NCBI GenBank assembly: GCA_016866675.1
Contig: VGLO01000032.1
Coordinates: 1-8,316 of the forward strand
Direction of reading: 5' to 3'
DNA length: 8,316 bases
Source: Candidatus Staskawiczbacteria bacterium
GTDB lineage: Bacteria; Patescibacteriota; Minisyncoccia; Minisyncoccales; Staskawiczbacteraceae
Shown here: in pieces, positions 1 to 6,879 of the stretch
How the letters are laid out: the number at the start of each line of letters is the position of its first letter
Position numbering within the stretch: the first letter of the stretch is position 1
Program-made: the position numbers and the translations under genes
The notes under the pieces: model-generated
Told to the model about the DNA's origin: nothing
Seen by the model: the letters and a program-made list of their open reading frames with translations, nothing else
The model's database searches: none

Positions 1-876
1 TATTTGAGCATTAATGGCAGACTGTAAGCCGCCTAGCCCCAAAGAACCAAATGTATATTTGGCATGTATTAAATCAACAATATTTTCTATTTTTAAATCA
101 TCATATTTTAAGGCAATATTTTTTTTTATTATTGATATCAAATTATTTCGATAATTTAAATAGGCAATGAAATAATTATTGATATCTGCTGATACCCATT
201 CAACTGGATGCCATTGTCTGGGCACATCAATTGACGCAGTCCTACATCGCCCCGCATAAATAATTGGCAACCGTTTAACCTTACCACTGATTACGCCATA
301 TGAACTTTGCATAAGCTCAAAGAATAGAGAATTATTATTTTTAGAAGCTTCTGATAGTGCAGCAATTTGAACCTCAGTTCTAAAAACAGAATAGAAATTT
401 GACTGGTAATTAGTGTAAAGACTATCAAGCCTTAACAATGGATTAACATCATCAATTGACTTATTGTTGTAAATAATATCGTCAACCAAGTACTTTGCTT
501 TGCCGCCCTCAAAACCAAAATAGTATCCATGTGCACAAATATAGTCGGGATTATCCTCAAGAAACTCAACACACCTTAAGAGAGATTCTGGCGAAACAAT
601 GTCATCATCTGCACAAAATACACAATACTTTGTCTGAACTTTTTCAAGACCATCAACCAGCTTCTCTTTAAATTTAATATTTTTACTATACCTGATATGT
701 TGAAAATTATTTTTTATATTATTAACATTTAATTCGTAAGCATCGTCATCGCTTGAATCCAGTATTAGCACATCAAAGGCATTGTTGACTCCAAAATATT
801 TAATTAAATTTTCCAACATTATTGGTCTGTTGTATGTCGGAATGATAAGCGTTAATAAATTTACTTTTATTTGCAA
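1..876 (-). CDS. Family-2-like glycosyltransferase, TTG start, 3' end beyond the window
   Basis: This open frame covers 292 codons from a TTG at 876 to the left edge without a stop, so the C-terminus is missing. The protein begins LQIKVNLLTLIIPTYNRP, the typical first strand and loop of a GT-A nucleotide-sugar glycosyltransferase. An acidic DDD triplet at residues 90-92 (bases 601-609), in the context FCADDDIVSPESL, is the expected metal and nucleotide-sugar binding DxD site. The VLILDSSDDD stretch near residues 36-45 fits the second acidic site. It resembles the glycosyltransferases often labelled TIGR00180-type in O-antigen loci; that assignment is from memory. No ATG is usable: the frame is closed by TAA at 880-882, and a good Shine-Dalgarno (AAAGGA, 885-890) sits 8 nt before the TTG. 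It follows wzt by 72 bases. Likely role: cytoplasmic transfer of one sugar during chain assembly; donor and acceptor cannot be read from sequence. Confidence 0.85.
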   Translation of the reverse strand, partial: MQIKVNLLTLIIPTYNRPIMLENLIKYFGVNNAFDVLILDSSDDDAYELNVNNIKNNFQHIRYSKNIKFKEKLVDGLEKVQTKYCVFCADDDIVSPESLLRCVEFLEDNPDYICAHGYYFGFEGGKAKYLVDDIIYNNKSIDDVNPLLRLDSLYTNYQSNFYSVFRTEVQIAALSEASKNNNSLFFELMQSSYGVISGKVKRLPIIYAGRCRTASIDVPRQWHPVEWVSADINNYFIAYLNYRNNLISIIKKNIALKYDDLKIENIVDLIHAKYTFGSLGLGGLQSAINAQI

Positions 877-884
877 AATTTAGA

Positions 885-890
885 TCCTTT
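885..890 (-). promoter_or_regulatory. Shine-Dalgarno site that fixes the TTG start of the glycosyltransferase
   Basis: On the minus strand the bases read AAAGGA, followed by an 8-nt spacer and TTG at 874-876. With the in-frame stop at 880-882 just upstream, this site is the main argument for a TTG start rather than a start further inside the gene. Confidence 0.6.
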
Positions 891-895
891 ATTAA

Positions 896-918
896 CTGGC
901 AAGCCAGACCTACACTGG
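896..918 (-). repeat. CCAG/CTGG inverted repeats in the wzt-glycosyltransferase gap
   Basis: On the minus strand the gap reads CCAG, seven bases, CTGG, then CTTG, then CCAG. The middle CTGG can pair with either flanking CCAG, giving two mutually exclusive short stems: 904-907 with 915-918, or 896-900 with 903-907. There is no T-run after it, so it does not look like an intrinsic terminator. It ends about 5 bases before the ribosome-binding site of the next gene. Four- to five-base stems arise easily by chance, so a function is only possible. Confidence 0.3.
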
Positions 919-948
919 AATAAAAAAATATGGGCGACAATTCTTAAT

Positions 949-2301
949 CTAGGTTTTTACAAATGTACTCCACTCCATTATTGGGCGTATTGGCACATCA
1001 TCCCACTCCCCCGCGAATTCTGTCCGCATAACGCCAGTGTCAAAAACTGAGAACTCAGAGCAGCTAAATGTTTGAGAGTAAAACTCATTATCAACAATAA
1101 GTACTGCATTAACCGAATACAATCTGTCATTCAAAAAATTAGGCAGTATTCGACACTCCGACCTATATATCCCTGGTTTAAGTGGTTGAGATCTTACTTC
1201 TCCGCTATCTACACATGCAGAAATATAATTTGGCGTAGCAAGAAATGGATTTCCTCTGCTATCAAGCAATTGAATGGATACATTAATTTTTGAAGTTTCA
1301 AATACTTCGTATTCCAACTCAACTAAAATGTCTCGATCAATATCAACAGTTTTTTTAACTACTCCATCTTGCATCACCCTTACATCCCTCATGAGTACTT
1401 TTTTAGATGTGATGCTTACAGGATCAGACCCTTGAAGAGTGTCTGGATCTATAGATTCATCTGAGTGCTGTGTTTTATTCTCATAATTTTGACTTGTTAA
1501 GCCGATAGCGTTCTTATTAATTTGATCAATTATGTGCTCGTTGTACACTCTATATACTTCTGCTATTCTTCCGTCCGCTATTAAATTTCCACCCTCAAGA
1601 AAAATTGCGCGACTACACATTGATTTTATGGAGGAAGCGCTATGACTTACAATCACAACTGTTCTACCAGACTTAATCATCTCATTAAGTCTCTCATAAG
1701 ATTTTTTTTGAAAGGCGGCATCGCCCACCGCAAAAACTTCATCAAGAAATAAAATATCGGGATTAAGATTAATTGCTATAGAAAATGCTAATCGCATAAA
1801 CATGCCACTTGAGTAATACTTCACCGGCATATGTAAAAATTTTTTTTCATTGCCCGCAAATTCAACAATCTCTTCATAACGCTTTTTAACTTCTAAACGC
1901 GTCATCCCAATGATGGCGCCATTCAAGTATATATTTTCATGACCGCTGAGCTCCGGGTGAAATCCAGTTCCAATCTCCAATAAAGACCCCACTCGCCCCC
2001 AAATTTTTACCTGCCCTCTCGTGGGTCGAATAACTCTAGATAAGATCTTCAACAAAGTGCTCTTACCAGCTCCATTTGCACCTATTAACCCCACTACTTC
2101 GCCCTTTTTAATTTCAAACGAAATGTCAGATAAAGCCCAAAAATCATCCCTTTTATTTTCGCCATCCATCTCTAGTGGTGAAGGTTTATTTTTTGACGAA
2201 AATAAATTTCCAGCCAAACTCCTAAGCGTTCTTGGCGCAGAATGTACCCCAAATTTATAGCTTTTCCAAAGCCCGTCAACTTTTATCGCAAGATCATCCA
2301 T
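949..2301 (-). CDS. wzt: O-antigen ABC exporter ATPase with C-terminal carbohydrate-binding domain (Wzt)
   Basis: This is the nucleotide-binding subunit of a polysaccharide ABC exporter; it hydrolyses ATP at the cytoplasmic face to drive lipid-linked O-antigen through the Wzm channel. Counting 450 residues from the ATG at 2301, the Walker A motif GANGAGKST lies at 74-82, the signature SSGM with its MRLAF tail at 164-174, Walker B ILFLDE at 183-188 and the switch His at about 220. The SSGM signature and the FHPELSGHENIYLNG stretch are typical of the Wzt/TagH/KpsT group. Residues from about 300 to the end form a beta-rich extension matching Wzt C-terminal domains, which in characterised systems recognise the non-reducing end of the finished chain. 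I chose the ATG at 2301 because a GAG core sits 7 nt upstream and the N-terminus has usual length. An in-frame TTG at 2313, overlapping the wzm stop, would add four residues. The gene is translationally close-coupled to wzm. Confidence 0.95.
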   Translation of the reverse strand: MDDLAIKVDGLWKSYKFGVHSAPRTLRSLAGNLFSSKNKPSPLEMDGENKRDDFWALSDISFEIKKGEVVGLIGANGAGKSTLLKILSRVIRPTRGQVKIWGRVGSLLEIGTGFHPELSGHENIYLNGAIIGMTRLEVKKRYEEIVEFAGNEKKFLHMPVKYYSSGMFMRLAFSIAINLNPDILFLDEVFAVGDAAFQKKSYERLNEMIKSGRTVVIVSHSASSIKSMCSRAIFLEGGNLIADGRIAEVYRVYNEHIIDQINKNAIGLTSQNYENKTQHSDESIDPDTLQGSDPVSITSKKVLMRDVRVMQDGVVKKTVDIDRDILVELEYEVFETSKINVSIQLLDSRGNPFLATPNYISACVDSGEVRSQPLKPGIYRSECRILPNFLNDRLYSVNAVLIVDNEFYSQTFSCSEFSVFDTGVMRTEFAGEWDDVPIRPIMEWSTFVKT

Positions 2302-2309
2302 TTGTTTTC

Positions 2310-3176
2310 TCAAATATTGTCAACAAAATCATCAGCACTTTTACCAAAGAACCACAAGCCCGTTATAAAAATAAAAATGGAAGAAAATAGTGAAGTAAGC
2401 TTACCAAGCAAAGGCCCGAATTCGGTGCCAAATAGAGCCCATCTAAAACCATCCACAATAACTAGCATGGGATTAAAGCTCAAAATAGCGACATACTCCT
2501 TAGGCCAAAAATTTGAGGTATAAATGATTGGGGTTAAGAAAAATACAATAGATAAAAAAAATGGCACGATAATGGTAAAGTCTCGATACCGCACATTAAG
2601 AGCGGAAGTCCAAAATATTATCCCCGACCCCGCTATTAAAAGAATCATTATGAATAAAGGGAGTGCCAATAGTCGAATAGAAATAAATTCGGGCAATACA
2701 ATGAAATACCCGATGAGAAAGAAAACAATAAGAATAAAAAAATCAAATGCCCCTACCACCACAACAGATAATGGGACAATTATTCTTGGGAAAAATACTC
2801 TTGCTATTAAGCTCTGTTCGGAAACTATAGAAGATGTGCCCTCACCTATTATCCGAGCTAAAACTAACCATGGCACATATGCACTAAGAATAAATAGTGG
2901 ATATGGTATATTTTTTGGCGATAAGCCTGGGAGACTTTTAAAAACTACTGAGAGAATCGCCATCATTATTAATGGCTGAAGCAAAATCCAAATTAATCCC
3001 ACCGCTGTTTGCTTATATCTTACCGTCAGTTGGCGCAGTACCAAGGCTCTTAATAACTCCCTAAATTGGTAAATAACTGATATATCAATACTTTGCTGCT
3101 GCAGGCCAATTAGAATAAAATTTTTATCATTTTGCCCTTGACAATATTTAATTCTATTTTTTCTAATTTCATTCAT
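2310..3176 (-). CDS. wzm: O-antigen ABC exporter permease, ABC-2 type (Wzm)
   Basis: This is the membrane subunit that forms the channel for lipid-linked polysaccharide in the inner membrane, working as a dimer with two Wzt subunits. The 288-residue length is usual for the family. About six hydrophobic segments can be seen, near residues 60-78, 94-112, 134-160, 168-190, 202-220 and 263-278. Family hallmarks are the amphipathic N-terminal stretch YQFRELLRALVLRQLTVRYK leading to the first helix, the NVRYRDF motif at 194-200 between helices 4 and 5, the NPM at 235-237, and the C-terminal ADDFVDNI, matching the usual charged tail. The ATG at 3176 is the only reasonable start, because an in-frame TAA lies four codons upstream; the ribosome-binding site is a weak A-rich stretch. 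Its stop at 2310-2312 lies 8 bases before the preferred wzt ATG. The downstream Wzt C-terminal domain argues for an O-antigen exporter rather than a group 2 capsule (KpsM) exporter. Confidence 0.94.
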   Translation of the reverse strand: MNEIRKNRIKYCQGQNDKNFILIGLQQQSIDISVIYQFRELLRALVLRQLTVRYKQTAVGLIWILLQPLIMMAILSVVFKSLPGLSPKNIPYPLFILSAYVPWLVLARIIGEGTSSIVSEQSLIARVFFPRIIVPLSVVVVGAFDFFILIVFFLIGYFIVLPEFISIRLLALPLFIMILLIAGSGIIFWTSALNVRYRDFTIIVPFFLSIVFFLTPIIYTSNFWPKEYVAILSFNPMLVIVDGFRWALFGTEFGPLLGKLTSLFSSIFIFITGLWFFGKSADDFVDNI

Positions 3177-3207
3177 TTTTTCTTTTTAAGAGCTTCCCAA
3201 TTAATGA

Positions 3208-3227
3208 GTTTTTGCTATTTTTTGCTA
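3208..3227. repeat. Two near-perfect tandem 10-bp units upstream of wzm
   Basis: The plus strand reads GTTTTTGCTA followed directly by TTTTTTGCTA, one mismatch between units. It lies in the 68-base gap between the methyltransferase and wzm. Two T-rich units in AT-rich DNA may be chance; no known binding site is recognised. Confidence 0.35.
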
Positions 3228-3234
3228 CGTTACG

Positions 3235-3240
3235 ATTATA
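3235..3240 (-). promoter_or_regulatory. Possible -10 box upstream of wzm
   Basis: The minus strand reads TATAAT, a perfect sigma-70 -10 hexamer, 58 bases before the wzm ATG and just after the stop of the upstream methyltransferase. At 16-18 bases upstream the sequence is AAAGGT-like and not a recognisable -35 box. In DNA this AT-rich the hexamer could be chance, so an internal promoter for the export genes is only weakly supported. Confidence 0.2.
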
Positions 3241-3244
3241 AAAA

Positions 3245-4216
3245 TCAGATCAAATCTACCTTTAGGTGAGGTATATGTACAGCATCATCAAAGATACCCC
3301 CTCTTTTCGCCTCTCCTTTAGGATCTCTAGATTTATTGTGACAAAAGCTGCTAAATTTGGTTTTCACCCATTGAGGGAAGAATACCAACTTACCCTCATC
3401 TTTATCATTAAAGGCACTTTCTGATAAAGAATCTAGCGTTACAATTTCAGAGCTTATTTCCCCATTAAGCAACTCGTGATAAAAAGACTGTATTGGCACC
3501 TTCAGATTTTTATTTTCAAGTTTTATATAGGCTGAAAATACAGCCAACGAATAAGGAGCTCTTAATGGCTCACGAATAATAAATGGATCAATTTCCAGAA
3601 AATGTGAGTCCTCATCACTGAAAGGTATGCCGATATAACGCAAATCTACCCGCTCAAAACCATTCAATGTATAAAAATCATTAAATATACATGCGTTAAG
3701 ATTAATAAAGCCATGATTAATCATATCCACAGGAGCAAATTGAATCACCAAACCGCCAATCTTTAACATTTTTGCCATGTTAAAAAAAACATCTTTTATG
3801 GAAATAATATGCTCAATAGATCCGGAATCAAACACAACATCATAACGATTATGCAACTCCTCACTAATGGGGTAATTTAAATCATGCTCAATGTCACAGC
3901 ATTCATAATTACTAACATCAAGTGATGTTATGTTCTTTCTGGCGAACCCAAGATACTCAAAGAAAGTTCGTTGATGAATGTTTTTTAGAAAATTTTTTCG
4001 ACCCTCCTCGGAAAGATGCCGAAAACCAGTTGTTAGTTCAATGTCTTCACTCTCTATATTTTTATGGGGTATATTTTTTTTGTTGAATAAAGTTAGTAAT
4101 TTATTACTATCAAAATAACAGTCCTGAACACCAATTGTGAGAATTTTTTTGTTGGAATTTTCTGTGGTCTTTAAAGTCCGAGAAATTAGATAGGCAAGAT
4201 TCAGAGCAATTCCCAT
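3245..4216 (-). CDS. Divergent class I SAM-dependent methyltransferase-like protein
   Basis: A 323-residue protein with a Rossmann methyltransferase layout. Motif I is the unusual ILTIGVQDCYF (residues 25-35), an acidic region follows at SLDVSNYECCDIEHDLN (98-114), motif II/IV is VVFDSGSIEHI (127-137) and the post-strand LKIGGLVIQFAP spans 151-162. The motif NHGFINLNACIFNDFY (167-182) comes straight after the core; I associate it with methyltransferases of polysaccharide clusters. About 110 further residues have no domain I recognise. Motif I keeps a single glycine instead of GxGxG, so SAM binding is inferred from the fold pattern. The ATG at 4216 is preceded by an A/G-rich AAGAAAG with a 7-nt spacer, and the gap to the upstream gene is 15 bases, so co-transcription is nearly certain. 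Possible roles are O- or N-methylation of a sugar residue or of the chain end; the substrate is unknown. Confidence 0.78.
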   Translation of the reverse strand: MGIALNLAYLISRTLKTTENSNKKILTIGVQDCYFDSNKLLTLFNKKNIPHKNIESEDIELTTGFRHLSEEGRKNFLKNIHQRTFFEYLGFARKNITSLDVSNYECCDIEHDLNYPISEELHNRYDVVFDSGSIEHIISIKDVFFNMAKMLKIGGLVIQFAPVDMINHGFINLNACIFNDFYTLNGFERVDLRYIGIPFSDEDSHFLEIDPFIIREPLRAPYSLAVFSAYIKLENKNLKVPIQSFYHELLNGEISSEIVTLDSLSESAFNDKDEGKLVFFPQWVKTKFSSFCHNKSRDPKGEAKRGGIFDDAVHIPHLKVDLI

Positions 4217-4231
4217 GGTTTTACTTTCTTC

Positions 4232-5050
4232 TTACAAACCTGAGGCCTGCAAAATTATTTCAAATGAATCGGGCGCACTTAAGCCTAAGGTATTTACAGG
4301 GCCGCCTACTGAAGATATATTGCTTAATCGGACTAACTCATCCGATGGCTTGAATGCACTCGTTGGGTTTATTAAACTCAGATCTGCGCCCAAGTGTGAC
4401 GCCAAAAAAAAGGCGGCCTCTTCGTAGCTCAATATTCTATTACTCCGAATTTCATGAATGCCAGAAACCTTTTCTACCAGAGCTTTAGATATAGCCTCAA
4501 TACAATAACTCATTGATATAGGTGAAAAATATTTGTCCTTGAAAGGATAGATTGGCATATCCTGAATAAGCTCCGATCGCCACCCCAAAAATAAATCGAA
4601 ATTTTTATTTAGGACTTTGCTCAATCTCAATATACAAGCCTCCCGAATATTCATTAGATTTTGCTCTATTAGACTCTTCTGTATGCAATATTGTTTTTGC
4701 GACATAGTAGCATCTACCACCAAATCACTAGATAGATAAACTACAAAAATTTTTCTATCAAGTAATCTTTGAATAAACTTTGTTGTTGCCGTTACATTTG
4801 TTTCATAAGAGAGCTCTGGAAAGGTTTCACACTCAGCAATTTTAGTTATTCCAGCACAAATTACAGCGCCGTGAATTTTTTCGGGAATCTCCCATGATTC
4901 AATGTTATCAAGCAGATCCAGATAAATCTTAGAGCTATCAACCTTCCTCCTAGAAGTGCCAACAACAGAAATCCCCTTATTGTTCAAGCTATGATACAAA
5001 GATGCACCAATATTGCTATCAGCACCCACGACAAGAATGGCATCTTTCAT
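4232..5050 (-). CDS. NAD(P)-dependent sugar reductase/epimerase-like Rossmann protein (RmlD-like)
   Basis: This is an extended-SDR-like protein of 272 residues. The N-terminal AILVVGADSNIG carries the dinucleotide-binding turn with G9 and G15, but the middle glycine of GxxGxxG is Ser12. The VVYLSSDLVVDA strand (103-114) supplies the active-site serine region, and Tyr121 and Lys125 form the YxxxK catalytic pair in QYCIQKSLIE. The ILRLSKVL segment (140-147) and the later KYFSPISMSYCIEAI match the sugar-nucleotide-binding half of RmlD/epimerase proteins. I chose the ATG at 5050, whose A is shared with the TGA of the preceding gene (TGATG overlap); this is typical translational coupling. A TTG at 5053 would add one residue. 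A likely job is reduction or epimerisation of a keto-sugar made with the help of the neighbouring ThDP enzyme. That step is inferred from context; the sugar is unknown. Confidence 0.85.
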   Translation of the reverse strand: MKDAILVVGADSNIGASLYHSLNNKGISVVGTSRRKVDSSKIYLDLLDNIESWEIPEKIHGAVICAGITKIAECETFPELSYETNVTATTKFIQRLLDRKIFVVYLSSDLVVDATMSQKQYCIQKSLIEQNLMNIREACILRLSKVLNKNFDLFLGWRSELIQDMPIYPFKDKYFSPISMSYCIEAISKALVEKVSGIHEIRSNRILSYEEAAFFLASHLGADLSLINPTSAFKPSDELVRLSNISSVGGPVNTLGLSAPDSFEIILQASGL

Positions 5051-6846
5051 CAATCAAACCCATTAAGAGAGGCGGAGATGGGCTTAACTAGCATATTGCT
5101 AATAAATTCTGCGCGGTCTAAAAGTGGCTCCCCATCCTCGATAGGATAGCCAAATTTAACTTGGGGGGTGACTCGAAAGTCTTCGGGTATGCAAACATCG
5201 CACAAAATTGGGCCACTACTATTGAAGACGCTATCAATAACTGGACCCACTTCTAAGTTATTTTCAATTTTGACAGAAGCAATTCCATATGCATAAGCTA
5301 TGGCAGAAAAATCTGGCATTGATAAACCGCCGAAGTGAGATGAGCCGACATAATTAGAATTCAGCCATTGATCTTGGGTTTGCTTGATCATGCTATAACC
5401 TGAATTATTTACAACGAATATCTTTATATTCAATTTATGGTGGGCTATTGTTGCTAGCTCCTGAATATTTAACTGCATTGATCCATCCCCAACAATACAT
5501 ATTACCCTCTTACTTGGATCATGCAACGCACAAGCAATCGCGCCCGGTAGAGCGTACCCCATAGGTGTATTATTAAACGCATGAATGAATCTTTGATCTT
5601 CTTTAAACTCAAACGCCTGCATTGCCCAAGCCAGAGCACTCCCAGTGTCAGATACAAATTGATCTCCTGATTTTGACTGCCTAGAAATTGATTTCATTAA
5701 TATGTAAGGATCGACTTTATTCCCACTTTCAGTTAGTGCGCCAATAGGATACTTAGCCTTCCAAGCACCAATAAGCCCTTTCCAGGAGGTGATATCAGGC
5801 AAAGTTTTTTTATCAAATTTGCTCAGAAAATCACTGATAAAATTTCCTACGCTTCCGCAATAAGCATAATCAACTTTAATGCCTATTTTTGCGAATTTAT
5901 CAATTTCACATTGGTCTATATCTATAATTATTTTTTTTGCATCCCTCGCAAATGAAGATGGTGGACTTCCAGTTGCATGCGTATCTAATCTTGAACCGAG
6001 AACCAAAACTAAATCCGAATTCTGAACCGTAAAATTACCGGCTCTTGAACCATGGGTTCCGAAATTACCCACCAAATTAGACTCACTAAATGACAGCATG
6101 TCTGCCGCCGCCCAAGTAGTTAAAACTGGAAAATTAAGGCATTCTAATAATTCTTTTACTAAAACATCTGCGGCGCTAAGTCGAGCACCCCACCCAAGTA
6201 TAACTACGGGTCTTTTCGCTTTAGCAAGAAATTCAAAACACTTCGATAACTCACAATTCGATATTCGCCCAGGACCATTGTCATAACTATCACTGGCACA
6301 GTAGCTTCTTAATTTTTCTGGATCAATTTTTACCCTCTGTAAATCATCTGGAATATCTATGAGGACTGGACCCTGTCTGCCCGACAGCGAAATATGAAGG
6401 CTTTTTTCTAGCTCTTCTTTTATATTGGCTGGATCTAGTAGTTTTTTAGCGTACTTTGTTATTGGCTTGCAAATTTCTACGATGTCCGTTTCCTGAAAGC
6501 CAATTTGACGAACGCCAGTATTGCCTTTCGACCGACTTGTAGAGACTTGTCCAGTAATATACATAACTGGAATTGAATCAAAAAAAGAGCAACAAATTCC
6601 AGTAATTAAATTTGTAGCCCCTGGCCCACTTGTAGCAATTGCAGCTCCAAGATTTTTTGATACCCGAGCATATGCATCGGCACACATTGCAGCAGACTGT
6701 TCGTGATGCGTAAACACCATTTCAATATCAATTCTTCTGCTAATCGCATGAATTAAATGTAGCGAAGCTCCACCAGTCATGCCAAATACGTGTTTGATTT
6801 TATTTTTTGCTAAAAAAAATGCTACGTAATCTGCAACTGTAATCAC
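5050..6846 (-). CDS. Thiamine-diphosphate-dependent enzyme, acetolactate synthase superfamily
   Basis: A 598-residue protein with the three-domain plan of ThDP carboligases/decarboxylases. The pyrimidine-binding domain (about 1-170) has the catalytic Glu49 in THHEQSAAMCADAYAR, then ATSGPGATNLITG (71-83) and GFQETDI with Gln118. The central domain (about 190-345) contains GSRLDTH. The pyrophosphate-binding domain (about 375-560) has the ThDP motif GDGS at 453-456, 24 residues, then NN at 480-481. The sequence after NN is SGYSMIKQTQ, whereas acetohydroxyacid synthases carry a conserved Trp where Thr490 stands; the usual IPKD is IPDD, with Asp167 for Lys. It is therefore probably not a branched-chain amino acid enzyme. 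Related ThDP proteins occur in LPS clusters, and YerE of yersiniose synthesis adds a two-carbon unit from pyruvate to a keto-sugar, so a similar reaction is a reasonable inference. The GTG at 6846 is chosen because an in-frame TAG lies at 6859-6861 and the next Met is inside the fold; no strong Shine-Dalgarno is seen. Confidence 0.9.
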   Translation of the reverse strand: MITVADYVAFFLAKNKIKHVFGMTGGASLHLIHAISRRIDIEMVFTHHEQSAAMCADAYARVSKNLGAAIATSGPGATNLITGICCSFFDSIPVMYITGQVSTSRSKGNTGVRQIGFQETDIVEICKPITKYAKKLLDPANIKEELEKSLHISLSGRQGPVLIDIPDDLQRVKIDPEKLRSYCASDSYDNGPGRISNCELSKCFEFLAKAKRPVVILGWGARLSAADVLVKELLECLNFPVLTTWAAADMLSFSESNLVGNFGTHGSRAGNFTVQNSDLVLVLGSRLDTHATGSPPSSFARDAKKIIIDIDQCEIDKFAKIGIKVDYAYCGSVGNFISDFLSKFDKKTLPDITSWKGLIGAWKAKYPIGALTESGNKVDPYILMKSISRQSKSGDQFVSDTGSALAWAMQAFEFKEDQRFIHAFNNTPMGYALPGAIACALHDPSKRVICIVGDGSMQLNIQELATIAHHKLNIKIFVVNNSGYSMIKQTQDQWLNSNYVGSSHFGGLSMPDFSAIAYAYGIASVKIENNLEVGPVIDSVFNSSGPILCDVCIPEDFRVTPQVKFGYPIEDGEPLLDRAEFISNMLVKPISASLNGFD

Positions 6847-6879
6847 TGGGATATTTTTCTAAAATTAATTTTAAATTTT

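Noticed and set aside
1072..2523. Plus-strand open frames at 1072-1293, 2021-2260 and 2242-2523
   Set aside because: They are antisense to wzt and wzm, and their translations look like mirror readings of the real genes.
2524..2979. Plus-strand open frame of 151 codons
   Set aside because: It lies wholly inside wzm on the opposite strand, has a low-complexity Lys/Ile/Thr-rich translation and no recognisable domain. The wzm reading has clear family motifs.
3177..3244. JUMPstart/ops element upstream of the export genes
   Set aside because: The bases around TTGCTACG only faintly recall the ops core GGCGGTAGCGT on either strand; too few positions match to support it.
5050..6846. Assignment as a biosynthetic acetolactate synthase large subunit (ilvB)
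   Set aside because: Key substrate residues differ (Asp167, Thr490), no small subunit is nearby, and the neighbours are sugar-modifying and export genes.
6847..6879. AAAATTAATTTT palindrome (6861-6872) as a possible terminator between the SDR and ThDP genes
   Set aside because: The palindrome is all A/T with no loop and no G-C stem, so it would not form a stable hairpin, and a terminator between two clearly linked genes is unlikely.
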